NCBI RefSeq assembly: GCF_037038585.1
Contig: NW_027288510.1
Coordinates: 4,518,431-4,582,430 of the forward strand
DNA: 64,000 nucleotides
Reading direction: 5' to 3'
Source of the DNA: Patagioenas fasciata
Lineage: Eukaryota > Chordata > Aves > Columbiformes > Columbidae
Part shown: in pieces, positions 33,501 through 64,000 of the stretch
Numbering within the stretch: position 1 is the stretch's first letter
Layout: each line of letters starts with the position of its first letter
Notes under the pieces: model-generated
What the model was told of the DNA's origin: nothing
Databases searched by the model: none
What the model saw: the letters and a program-made list of their open reading frames with translations, nothing else
Made by a program: the position numbers and the translations under genes

Positions 33501-33813
33501 GCTCCAGGCTCAGGTTGGGCTCCAGGTCGGGCTCCAGGCTCAGGTTGGGCTCCAGGTCGGGCTCCAGGCTCAGGTTGGGCTCCAGGTCAGGCTCCAGGCT
33601 CAGGTCAGGCTCCAGGCCGGGCTCCAGGCTCAGGTCGGGCTCCAGGTCGGGCTCCAGGCTCAGGTCGGGCTCCAGGCTCAGGTTGGGCTCCAGGCTCAGG
33701 TTGGGCTCCAGGCTCAGACTGGGCTCCAGGTTGGGCTCCAGCGCTTCCCCACAGAGCAGCCCGGGGCTCTGGGCAAAGCCACGCAGCTCGTCGCCCAAGG
33801 GAAACAGGTCCAT
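21380..33813 (-). CDS. ZNF541: ZNF541-like ELM2-SANT-C2H2 protein (gene-level entry)
   Basis: Minus-strand gene read from exons (high to low): first coding exon with ATG at 33,811-33,813; 32383-32440; 32080-32164; an exon ending at 31,724; an exon ending at 31,174; 30547-30610; 30051-30193; 27831-28879; 25772-25847; 25527-25615; 25204-25335; 24702-24823; 21380-24548. From the ELM2 exon onward all phases join. Known biology: ZNF541 is a germ-cell nuclear factor that works with KCTD19 and HDAC1/2 complexes in meiotic spermatocytes; ELM2-SANT recruits the deacetylase. The alternatives TRERF1 and MIDEAS share ELM2-SANT, but the N terminus (MDLFPLGDE), LCLVKDAPKISV and chromosome-19-type neighbours favour ZNF541. 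Oddities: three exons carry in-frame tandem expansions, the N-terminal finger exons are not found, and one donor is AT instead of GT. It may be a rapidly evolving gene or a decaying one. Confidence 0.72.
24702..24823 (-). CDS. ZNF541: ZNF541 exon: linker and first half of C2H2 finger
   Basis: Acceptor CTTTCCAG|GCCACT and donor GGCAG|GTGAGT. It codes a basic linker (PPKKKPRPSPEERAKMKQQM, a possible nuclear-localisation signal) and ends in SFPCTECGR. Spliced to the next exon it makes a canonical C-x2-C-x12-H-x3-H finger, CTEC...HMRWH. Exon length is 122 nt, phase 0 in and 2 out. Confidence 0.85.
25204..25335 (-). CDS. ZNF541: ZNF541 exon: end of SANT domain
   Basis: Acceptor GCTTAG|GTCCAG and donor GAGAAG|GTAGAA; 132 nt, exactly 44 codons. 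It codes QTKTVAQCVEYYYTWKK, the conserved third helix of the SANT domain of the ZNF541/TRERF1/MIDEAS family, followed by a very basic stretch (GTGKKAKRNKEKAEEK). Confidence 0.9.
25527..25615 (-). CDS. ZNF541: ZNF541 exon: start of SANT domain
   Basis: Acceptor CCCGCAG|GCTCGG and donor AAGAAG|GTAAAT; 89 nt. It reads SDTWTPLEQQLFHRAF and ATHKKDFYRIHKK, helices 1 and 2 of the SANT fold with the family's W-x-P-x-E start and KKDFYRIHK core. It joins in phase to the exons on both sides. Confidence 0.9.
25772..25847 (-). CDS. ZNF541: ZNF541 exon: ELM2-SANT connector
   Basis: Acceptor CTCTTGCAG|AAGGCG and donor TACGCAG|GTAAAC; 76 nt. It codes KALEMLLSGGPPK and DPLANYHYAG, matching the conserved link between ELM2 and SANT in this family (ALETLL ... 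HPLANYHYTG in mammals, from memory). Confidence 0.9.
25890..27825. repeat. 21-bp GATATC G-rich intron array
   Basis: About 1.9 kb of tandem 21-bp units of the type TGATATCGGGGGGTTTTGGGG, filling the ZNF541 intron between the ELM2 exon and the connector exon. Nearly every unit has two or more runs of four or more G on the plus strand, so the transcribed RNA is C-rich and the DNA can form G-quadruplexes. Many units carry a GATATC palindrome. Long ISPQNPP / GGFGVISG frames are artefacts. Confidence 0.93.
27831..28879 (-). CDS. ZNF541: ZNF541 ELM2 exon with ~46 in-frame 7-residue repeats
   Basis: Acceptor GTCGGTTGCAG|TGTTG and donor CTGATG|GTGAGT; 1,049 nt. It opens with VLTLLSMASSSTIPG, which aligns with the mammalian ELM2 stretch VTELCNVACSSVMPG (from memory), and closes with NLELALHCLHAARGDLM, the conserved ELM2 end. 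Between them sit about 46 copies of a 21-bp unit coding SSSAIPG/SSSAVPG/SSSAILG. Mammals have a single SSVMPGGG there. All units are multiples of three and there is no stop, so the expansion grew from the codons of the native loop and keeps frame. Confidence 0.82.
28900..29880. repeat. Intronic arrays: GGGGATGTTGGGG and 42-bp GATAGGACAAGGAAAAGTTG
   Basis: Two adjacent arrays in the ZNF541 intron between the two ELM2 exons: G-rich GATGTGACATGGGGGTGTTG units at 28,900-29,135, then about 17 copies of a 41-42-bp unit starting GATAGGACAAGGAAAAGTTG at 29,140-29,880. Confidence 0.9.
30051..30193 (-). CDS. ZNF541: ZNF541 exon: start of ELM2 domain
   Basis: Acceptor CTCTCCAG|GCAGAT and donor GACCCAG|GTATCG; 143 nt. 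It codes INVGSGFQAELPAL and AELVWKPWGDMDTD, the hallmark ELM2 start (I-x-V-G-x-x-FQAE-x-P and LVWKPW). ELM2 binds class I histone deacetylases together with SANT. Confidence 0.92.
30547..30610 (-). CDS. ZNF541: ZNF541 exon before ELM2, with AT at its donor site
   Basis: Acceptor ATCCTGCAG|GCAGAA. It reads GDLGLCLVKDAPKISVRP, matching mammalian FGICLVKDDPKISIEP just before ELM2 (from memory). The exon must end at CGGCC to keep frame with the next exon and give KISVRP-QINVGSG, but the next six bases are ATGAGT, not GTGAGT. The two visible GTs inside the exon (CTG|GTGAAG and AGC|GTCCGG) would shift the frame. Confidence 0.65.
31060..31174 (-). CDS. ZNF541: ZNF541 probable exon (KRRRRPKPLVIPTPG)
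   Basis: Acceptor GATGTTGCCCAG|GTCACC. The frame reads AAKRRRRPKPLVIPTPG, like the basic-then-IPPP block upstream of ELM2 in this family. The donor is uncertain (left end approximate); candidates GTTAAT and GTGCGA are weak. Confidence 0.4.
31480..31724 (-). CDS. ZNF541: ZNF541 probable exon (PLVIPVLVPV)
   Basis: Good acceptor TTTGTGCTCAG|GTGCGC. It codes NTPLVIPVLVPVTRNEVGDE, containing the PLVIPVxVPV motif of ZNF541/TRERF1/MIDEAS proteins. The frame continues past plausible ends, so the left border is approximate; no strong GTRAGT donor is seen near 31,480-31,500. Confidence 0.5.
32080..32164 (-). CDS. ZNF541: ZNF541 candidate exon
   Basis: Bounded by TTGTCACTTTAG|CCACTT and GGGGCAG|GTAACG, 85 nt. 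In the phase required by the next exon it is open (HLAAAPVEDGG ... VDAERGQ). No specific motif is recognised; support is splice sites and phase only. Confidence 0.4.
32383..32440 (-). CDS. ZNF541: ZNF541 candidate exon
   Basis: Very clear borders, CTCTCCTGCAG|GGTGGG and CGGGCG|GTGAGT, 58 nt. It is open in the phase that joins the following candidate exon. No domain recognised. Confidence 0.45.
32485..33390. repeat. 21-bp TTAATAAATACTGATCACCA array
   Basis: About 0.9 kb of AT-rich tandem units of about 21 bp (TTAATAAATACTGATCACCA and variants), with 40-bp-scale higher-order patterns. It lies exactly where exons for the N-terminal zinc fingers of ZNF541 would be expected, between the first coding exon and the exon at 32,383-32,440. 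Confidence 0.93.
33394..33813 (-). CDS. ZNF541: ZNF541 first coding exon with LEPDLSLEPN repeats
   Basis: The exon begins after CCCTTTTCCAG at 33,883, with the ATG at 33,811-33,813 (context GTGACCATGG). It reads MDLFPLGDELRGFAQSPGLL, similar to the mammalian N terminus MDQYSLGDE ... SESQGL (from memory). About 100 codons of LEP-D/N-L repeats follow, in 18- and 30-bp units (LEPDLEPNLS), plausibly grown from a native LDPDPSLPTPD-like stretch. The frame stops 14 bases beyond the array; no good donor is seen, GAGCTCA|GTATTT being the best. Confidence 0.6.
33400..33745. repeat. Exonic GGCTCCAGGCTCAGGTTGG array
   Basis: Tandem 18/30-bp units of GGCTCCAGGCTCAGGTTGG and GGCTCCAGGTCG inside the first coding exon of ZNF541. 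Copies differ mainly by T/C changes that swap Asn and Asp codons on the minus strand, and frame is preserved. Confidence 0.92.
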
Positions 33814-34029
33814 GGTCACCGGGCTCCAAACACCCCGGAGCAAAAACCAGAGCGGCCCCAGGACACCCGGGCTCCCAAAGAGCCTGGAAAAGGGACACAA
33901 AGAGTTAAATTGGGGGGAGTGAAGTGGCTGCTGATGCTGAGAAACCCCCGGGGGTTCGGGGCTGGGGGGAAAGGGGGGATCTGTATGAAAACTGCTCTGG
34001 GGAAAAGGGGGGAAGGGGTTTCCTTACCA

Positions 34030-34145
34030 TGAGTTCACCTAAAGCTCTGAACTAAGGGCTCGTGTGGCTCAGCCCTAAAGTGTTGGCTCGTTAGTGGGCA
34101 CCCAATTATGTTTCATTAACCCTTAAAATGTTCGTGCCCTCTATC
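34030..34145 (-). mobile_element. Fragment related to the 12.6-kb LTR-like element
   Basis: Its reverse complement contains CGAACATTTTAAGGGTTAA, CTAACGAGCCAACA and GAGCCACA in the same order as the plus strand at 12,659-12,725. No coding frame. It separates the ZNF541 5' end from the CTCCTGGGTCC-family array. Confidence 0.4.
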
Positions 34146-35270
34146 AGACCCAGGAGTTCGGGCGGGGATTCAGTTCAGGAGGGACCCGGGAGTTTGGGAA
34201 AGGGGACCCAGGAGTACCCCTAAGGACCCAGTAGTTGGGGGGGGAACCAGGAGTTTGGGAAAGGGACCCAGGAGTTCGGGTGGGGATTCAGTTCAGGAGG
34301 GACCCAGGAGTACCCCTAAGGACCCAGTAGTTGGGGAGGGACCCAGGAGTGCCCCAAGGGACCCAGGGATTCGGGAAAGGGACCCAGGGATTCGGGAAAG
34401 GGACCCAGGAGTTCGGGAGAGCGGACCCAGGAGTTCGGGTGGGGATTCAGGTCAGGAGGGACCCAGGAGTTTGGGAAAGGGGACCCAGGAGTTTGGGAAA
34501 GGGACCCAGGAGTTTGGGAAAGGGACCCAGGAGTTTGGGAAAGGGACCCAGGAGTTCGGGTGGGGATTCAGTTCAGGAGGGACCCAGGAGTACCCCTAAG
34601 GACCCAGTAGTTGGGGAGGGACCCAGGAGTTTGGGAAAGGGGACGCAGGAGTCCTGGAGAGGGGACACAGGAATTCGGGAGAGCGGACCCAGGACTTCGA
34701 GTGGGGATTCAGGTCAGGAGGGACCCAGGAGTTCGGGAAAGGGGACCCAGGAGTACCCCTAAGGACCCAGGAGTCTGGGAAAGGGACCCAGGAGTTCGGG
34801 TGGGGATTCAGTTCAGGGGGTCCCAGGAGTACCCCTAAGGACTCAGTAGTTGGGGAGGGACCCAGGAGTGCCCCAAGGGACCCAGGAGTTCGGGAAAGGG
34901 ACCCAGGAGTCCTGGAGAGGGGACCCAGGCGTCTGGGAAAGGGACCCAGGAGTTCAGGCGGGGATTCAGGTCAGGAGGGACCCAGGAGTTCGGGAGAGGG
35001 GACCCAGGAGTCCCCCTAAGGACCCAGTAGTTGGGGGGGGACCCAGGAGTGCCCCAAGGGACCCAGGAGTTCGGGAGAGAGGACCCAGGAGTTTGGGAAT
35101 GGGGACCCAGGAGTTTGGGAGAGAGAACCCAGGCGTCCGGGAAAGGGACCCAGCAGTTCCGGAAAGGGACCCAGGCGTTCGGGAGAGCGGACCCACGAGT
35201 TCGGGCAGGGATTCGGATCAAGAGGGACCCAGGAGTTCGGGAGAGAGGACCCAGGCGTCCGGGCGATCCC
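34146..35270. repeat. GGGACCCAGGAGTTCGGG minisatellite
   Basis: About 1.1 kb of units of 18-20 bp (GGGACCCAGGAGTTCGGG, GGACCCAGGAGTACCCCTAA, CCCAGGAGTGCCCCAAGG). It is the reverse complement of the family at 1-880. It runs right up to the CpG island of AKT2. Confidence 0.93.
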
Positions 35271-35620
35271 GCCGCGTGGCCACGCCCCCTCCCCATCACC
35301 CCGCCCACCTCCCCTTGGCCCCGCCCCTTCCCGCCCCCCCCCGCGCCTGCGCCGCGCGGCCTCCCCGGAGCCGAGCGGGCTCCGTCCCTCTCCTCCCCCC
35401 CTCCCACCCCTGTGCTCCGGGTGCCGAGTTCGAATCCCCCCGCAGCCGCCTCCTCCCCCCGCTCCCTCGGTGTGCGGGGCCTTGCGGGAGCGCTGCGTGC
35501 GGGACAACGCGGGGCGGGAGCCCCCGGCGCCCCCGGGATGCGTGAGGGCGGCCGGCAGGGCCTGCGGCGGCCATGACAGGTGAGGAGCTCCCCCCCCACA
35601 CCCCGCGCAATGGGCTCGTC
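35250..35620 (+). promoter_or_regulatory. AKT2: AKT2 CpG-island promoter and probable 5' UTR exon 1
   Basis: Dense CpG, no TATA box, GGGCGG-like and CCGCCC motifs. A good donor, CATGACAG|GTGAGG at 35,579/35,580, would end a non-coding first exon that splices to the AKT2 start exon at 38,574. AKT genes are known to begin with non-coding exons. Two short ATGs before the donor would be upstream starts. ZNF541 starts divergently about 1.7 kb away, so control elements may be shared. Confidence 0.55.
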
Positions 35621-36300
35621 CGGCAGGAAGCGCTTCCCTTGCGGCTCAATAGGCCCGGGGGGCGAGGGTTTTATCAACTATTTTCGACTCTTAACACTTA
35701 ATAAGGGGCTTTTCTCCCCAAAAGGGCTGGGGGGGCGTGTGCTCACCATCCCTTTAGGGGTTTAAAAGGCGTTTAGGCGCGGTTTAAGGGCGCCTTTTAG
35801 CGCTGGTTGTGCTTGGAGGCTGCTTTGTTTGTAAATCGGCATTAGTTGTAATCAATGTAATTTATGCCGTTTACTTTGTTATTCCCAGAATAATGAGGGG
35901 TCAAAAGCCGCTGTTAGCGCCACTTATTGCTTTGGGTTTATGGGGAAACCCCCCCACGCCCCCCCCTGTGGCGCGGAATGGAGTCGCCCGGCTACTGAGG
36001 CACCGCGGGGACTGAACCATCCGGGGGGGGGGGGGGAACCACCCCCCCCACACTTCCCCCATAGGGTAGAATGGAGTCGCCCAGCTACTGAGGAGCCGCG
36101 GGGACTGAACCATCCGGGGAGGGGGGAGGGGGGGGGGAACCACCCCCCCACACCCCCCAATGCGCCCGCCCGCTCCATTAGAGGGAGGGGGCGGGTTCTG
36201 TCACCTTTGGGTGCTGGGTAAGGGGGTTGAATGGAGACACCCCCTAAATGCCCCCAATGGGGGATCCCAAACACCACAACTAATTGGCAAAGCTAATTAA
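35620..36300. other. No gene; AKT2 intron 1
   Basis: Intron 1 start. Contains a two-copy duplication of about 95 bp (GGAATGGAGTCGCCCGGCTAC... at about 35,975 and GAATGGAGTCGCCCAGCTAC... at about 36,068), each followed by a poly-G run. No coding exon seen. Confidence 0.6.
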
Positions 36301-36339
36301 AGCCTTATTAATGATAATTAACGCAGCGGAGACGCGAAC

Positions 36340-37340
36340 GGAGCCAAAAGTTGGGAAGATTTGGAAAATTGGGGAAAATTTGGGAAATGTTGGAAAATTT
36401 TGGAAAAATTCAGAAAAAGTTGGGAAATGGAGAATTTTGCAAATTTGGAAAATGTTGGAAAGTTTTGAAACATTTGGAAAATGTTGGGAAATTTGGAAAA
36501 TGTGGAAAAAACTTGGAAAAATTTGGAAAATTTTGGAAATTTTGGAAAATGTTGGAAAATTGTGGAAATGTTGGAAAAATGCAGAAAAAATTGGGAAATG
36601 TTGGAGAATTCTGAAAATTTGGAAAATGTTAAAAATTTGAAAAATGGAAAATTTTGATACACTTGGAAAATTATGGAAAATTTGGAAAATGTTGGAAAAT
36701 GTGGAAAAAGCTTTGAAAACTTTGGAAAATTTGGAAAATTTGGAGAATGTTGGAAAATTTTGAAGGTGTTGGAAAATCTTGGAGAATTTTGAAAAACTTG
36801 GAAAATGTTGGAAAAATTGAAAAATTATGGAAAATTTGGAAAATTATGAAAAATTTTGAATCTGAAAATTATGAAGAATTTTGAAAAACTTGGAAAATTC
36901 TGAAACATTTTGAAATATTTTGGAACATTTTGAAAATTTCGGCCCATTTTGAAAATTTTGAAAAAATTTGACAAATTTGGAAAATTGCAAAACATTTGGA
37001 AAAATTTGGAAAATTTTGGACCATTTGGAAAATTTTGAAACATTTGGAAAAATGTGATAATTTGGAAGATTTTGAAACATTTTGCAAAACTTGGAAATTT
37101 TGGAAAATTTTGGAACTTTGGGGAAATTTGAAAGTCTGAAAAATGTTGAAGAATTTTGGACCATTTTGAAAAATGTTGAAACCTTTTGAAAAAGTGGGGG
37201 AAATTTGGGCAATTTTGAAAAGCTTTGAACATTTGGAACCATTTGGGAAATTTCAGAAAAATGTTGGAAATTTTGGACAGTTTCCAAAGTTTGGGGGAAA
37301 GTTTTGAAAATTTCAATAAATTTTGAAAATTTCAATAAAT
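36340..37340. repeat. TTGGAAAATTTGGAAAATG array
   Basis: About 1 kb of irregular A-rich units (TTGGAAAATTTGGAAAATG, TTTTGAAAATTTTGGACC), strongly purine/T-skewed on the plus strand with very few C. It lies in AKT2 intron 1. NFPKFSKF-type minus frames are artefacts. Confidence 0.9.
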
Positions 37341-38520
37341 TTTGAAAACTTGTGTTAAATGTTGAAAATTTGTGTTAAATTTTGAAACTTTTTGATGAAT
37401 TTGTGTTAGATTTTGAAAATTTTGGATAACTGTTAAATTTTGAAAACTTTGATAACTGTGTTAGATTTTGAAAAATTTTGGATAAATTTGTGTTAAATTT
37501 TGAAACTTTTTGATAACTGAGATTTTGAAACTTTTTGATAAATTAGTGTTAAATTTTGAAAACTTTTGATAAATTTGTGTTAGATTTTGAAAATTTTGGG
37601 TAACTTTGTGTTAGATTTTGAAAATTTTTCATAAATTTGTGTTAGATTTTGAAAAATTTTGATAAATTTGTGTTAGATTTTGAAAATTTTTCATAAATTA
37701 GTGTTAGATTTTGAAATTTTTTGATAGCTTTGTGTTAGATTTTGAAAATTTTGGATAACTGTGTTAAATTTTGGAAATTTTGGATAAATTAATGTTAAGT
37801 TTTGGAAATTTTGGATAAATTAGTGTTAAATTTGGGAAATTTTGGATAGTGTTAAACTTTGGAAATTTTGGATAGATTAGTGTTAAGTTTTGGAAATTTT
37901 GGATAGATTAGTGTTAAATTTGGGAAATTTTGGATAGTGTTAAACTTTGGAAATTTTGGATAGATTAGTGTTAAGTTTTGGAAATTTTGGATAAATTAGT
38001 GTTAAACTTTGGAAATTTTGGATAAATTAGTGTTAAACTTTGGAAATTTTGGATAAATTAGTGTTAAGTTTTGGAAATTTTGGATAAATTAGTGTTAAGT
38101 TTTGGAAATTTTGGATAGATTAGTGTTAAGTTTTGGAAATTTTGGATAGTGTTAAACTTTGGAAATTTTGGATAAATTAGTGTTAAACTTTGGAAATTTT
38201 GGATAAATTAGTGTTAAACTTTGGAAATTTTGGATAGATTAGTGTTAAACTTTGGAAATTTTGGATTGTGTTACATTTTGGAAATTTTGGATAAATTAGT
38301 GTTAAACTTTGGAAATTTTGGATAGATTAGTGTTAAACTTTGGGAATTTTGGATAAATTAGTGTTAAGTTTTGGAAATTTTGGATAAATTAGTGTTACGT
38401 TTTGGAAATTTTGGATAAATTAGTGTTAAACTTTGGAAATTTTGGATAACTTAGTGTTAAGTTTTGGAAATTTTGGATAACTTAGTGTTCAAGTTTGGAA
38501 CTTTTGGATAACTTAGTGTT
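37340..38520. repeat. 31-bp TTAAACTTTGGAAATTTTGG array
   Basis: About 1.2 kb of tandem units of about 31 bp (TTAAACTTTGGAAATTTTGG then ATAAATTAGTG), almost free of C on the plus strand. It ends about 55 bp before the acceptor of the AKT2 start exon. The transition from the preceding array is gradual, so the two probably share an origin. Confidence 0.92.
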
Positions 38521-38573
38521 GAATTTGGAACTTGGGATCCCTTGTGCTGACCGTGGGCGCCTTGCCTCCCCAG

Positions 38574-62546
<23,973 letters not shown>

Positions 62547-62559
62547 GTGAGTGGAGGGT

Positions 62560-64000
62560 GGCCCCGTGTCCTGGAGTCCCCGTGTCCTGGAGTCCCCATG
62601 TCCGTGTGTTCCCATGTGTCCCCATGTCCGGGTGTCCCCATGTCCGTGTGTTCCCATGTGTCCCCATGTCCGTGTGTTCCCATGTGTCCCCATGTCCGGG
62701 TGTCCCCATGTCCGTGTGTTTCCATGTGTCCCCATGTCCGGGTGTTCCCATGTCTGGGTGTTCCCATGTCCGGGTGTTCCCATGTCTGTGTGTCCCCATG
62801 TGTCCCCATGTCCTGGTGTCCCCATGTCCTGGTGTCCCCATGTCCGTGTGTCCCCATGTCCGTGTGTTCCCATGTCCGTGTGTTCCCATGTGTCCCCATG
62901 TCCAGGTGTCCCCATGTCCAGGTGTCCCCATGTCCATGTGTTTCCATGTGTCCCCATGTGTCCCCATGTCCTGGTGTCCCCATGTCCTGGTGTCCCCATG
63001 TCCGTGTGTTCCCAGGTGTCCCCATGTCCAGGTGTCCCCATGTCCTGGTGTCCCCATGTCCGTGTGTTCCCATGTGTCCCCATGTCCAGGTGTCCCCATG
63101 TCCAGGTGTCCCCATGTCCGTGTGTTCCCATGTGTCCCCATGTCCGGGTGTCCCCATGTCCGGGTGTCCCCATGTCCTGGTGTCCCCATGTCCGTGTGTT
63201 CCCATGTGTCCCCATGTCCTGGTGTCCCCATGTCCGGGTGTCCCCATGTCCGGGTGTCCCCATGTCCAGGTGTTCCCATGTCTGTGTGTCCCCGTGTGTC
63301 CCCATGTCCGTGTGTCCCCATGTCCGTGTGTCCCCAAGGGTCTCCTTGTCCCCAAGGGTCTCCTTGTCCCCATGTCTGTGTCACCAAGGATCTCCTCGTC
63401 CCGAAGGCTTCTTGTCCCCATGGCTGTGTGTCCCCATGGCTGTGTTCCTAAGGGTCTCCTTGTCCCCATGTCTGTGTCCCCAAATATCTCCTTGGCCACA
63501 AGGGTCATCTTGTCCCCACGGGTCTCTGTGTCCCCACGTCTCTGTGTCCCCACGTCTCTGTGTCCCCACGTCTCTGTGTCCCCACATCTGTGTGTCCCCA
63601 TGTCTCCAAGTCTCCTTTGTCCCCATGTTTGTGTCCGCAAGAGTCTCCTCATCCCCAACTCTCTTTGTCCCCATGTCTGTGTGTCCCTAAGGGTCTCCTT
63701 GTCCCCAAGGTTTTGTGTCCCTGTGTCTGTGTGTCCCCAAGACTCCTTGTCCCCATGTCTGTGTGTTCCTAAGGGTTTCCTTGTCCCCATGTCTGTGTGT
63801 CCCATGTCCCCATGTCTGTGTGTCTCCATATCTGTGTGTCCTCATGTTGCTGTGTCCCACGTCCCCATATCTGTGTGTTCCTAAGGGTCTCCTTGTCCCC
63901 ATGTCTGTGTGTCCCATGTCCCCATGTCTGTGTGTCCCCATGTCTGTGTGTCCCCATGTCTGTGTGTCCCGTGTCCCCATGTCTGTGTGTCCCCATGTCT
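62560..64000. repeat. 16-bp TGTCCCCATGTCCGGG array
   Basis: Tandem units of about 16 bp (TGTCCCCATGTCCGGG, CCATGTCCTGGTGTCC, TGTGTTCCCATGTGTC) in AKT2 intron 5, drifting into TGTCCCCAAGGGTCTCCT and CATGTCTGTGTGTCCC variants. It continues past the right edge. Long frames rich in HVSPCPGVPM or HTDMGTPGHGD are artefacts. Confidence 0.93.

Overview
The window is vertebrate DNA and almost certainly avian. It has spliced genes with GT-AG introns, two long chicken-repeat-1 (CR1) LINE 3' ends plus a fragment, a Maestro-HEAT (MROH) gene of the bird type, and short GC-rich genes buried in an extreme density of minisatellites. That combination is typical of the smallest ('dot') avian microchromosomes. 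ZNF541 and AKT2, the two other genes recognised, both lie on human chromosome 19q13, which agrees with that origin. I cannot name the species.

Layout: 1-5,250 is repeats and sequence without a recognisable gene (inverted-family CTCCTGGGTCC array, GGTCTCTATG array, a CCAAT-rich stretch, a CR1 fragment). 5,253-11,416 (+) is a complete 17-exon MROH-family gene that splices into one uninterrupted 690-codon frame. 11,575-21,000 is intergenic: a 21-bp array, an LTR-like remnant, a CpG island with a possible orphan first exon, CR1 elements in both orientations, a 19-bp pyrimidine array and two blocks of a 30-bp array. 21,380-33,813 (-) is a ZNF541-like gene (ELM2, SANT and C-terminal C2H2 finger all readable). 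35,250-64,000 (+) is the 5' part of AKT2: CpG island with probable exon 1, then the exons coding the PH domain and linker. The kinase domain lies beyond the right edge. ZNF541 and AKT2 are head to head, about 1.7 kb apart.

The striking feature is tandem repetition. AKT2 introns are built almost wholly of minisatellites: a 1.7-kb homopyrimidine tract, a G-rich array that flips into its own complement, and about 18 kb of an 84-bp unit (4 x 21 bp) with 2.0-kb and 3.1-kb higher-order duplications. In ZNF541 the arrays have also entered the reading frame. Three coding exons carry in-frame expansions: 10-residue repeats near the N terminus, about 46 seven-residue repeats inside ELM2, and about 38 copies of a 27-residue repeat at the C terminus. 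Several unrelated arrays share a 21-bp (or 42/84-bp) period.

Two gene-integrity puzzles stand out. AKT2 exon 3 lacks the first 24 bp in frame, which removes the PH-domain strand with the PIP3-binding arginines, exactly beside a poly-C tract. The ZNF541 exon just before ELM2 has AT in place of GT at an otherwise perfect donor, and the N-terminal zinc-finger exons are not found. Family assignments and comparisons with human proteins come from memory of those families; no search was run.
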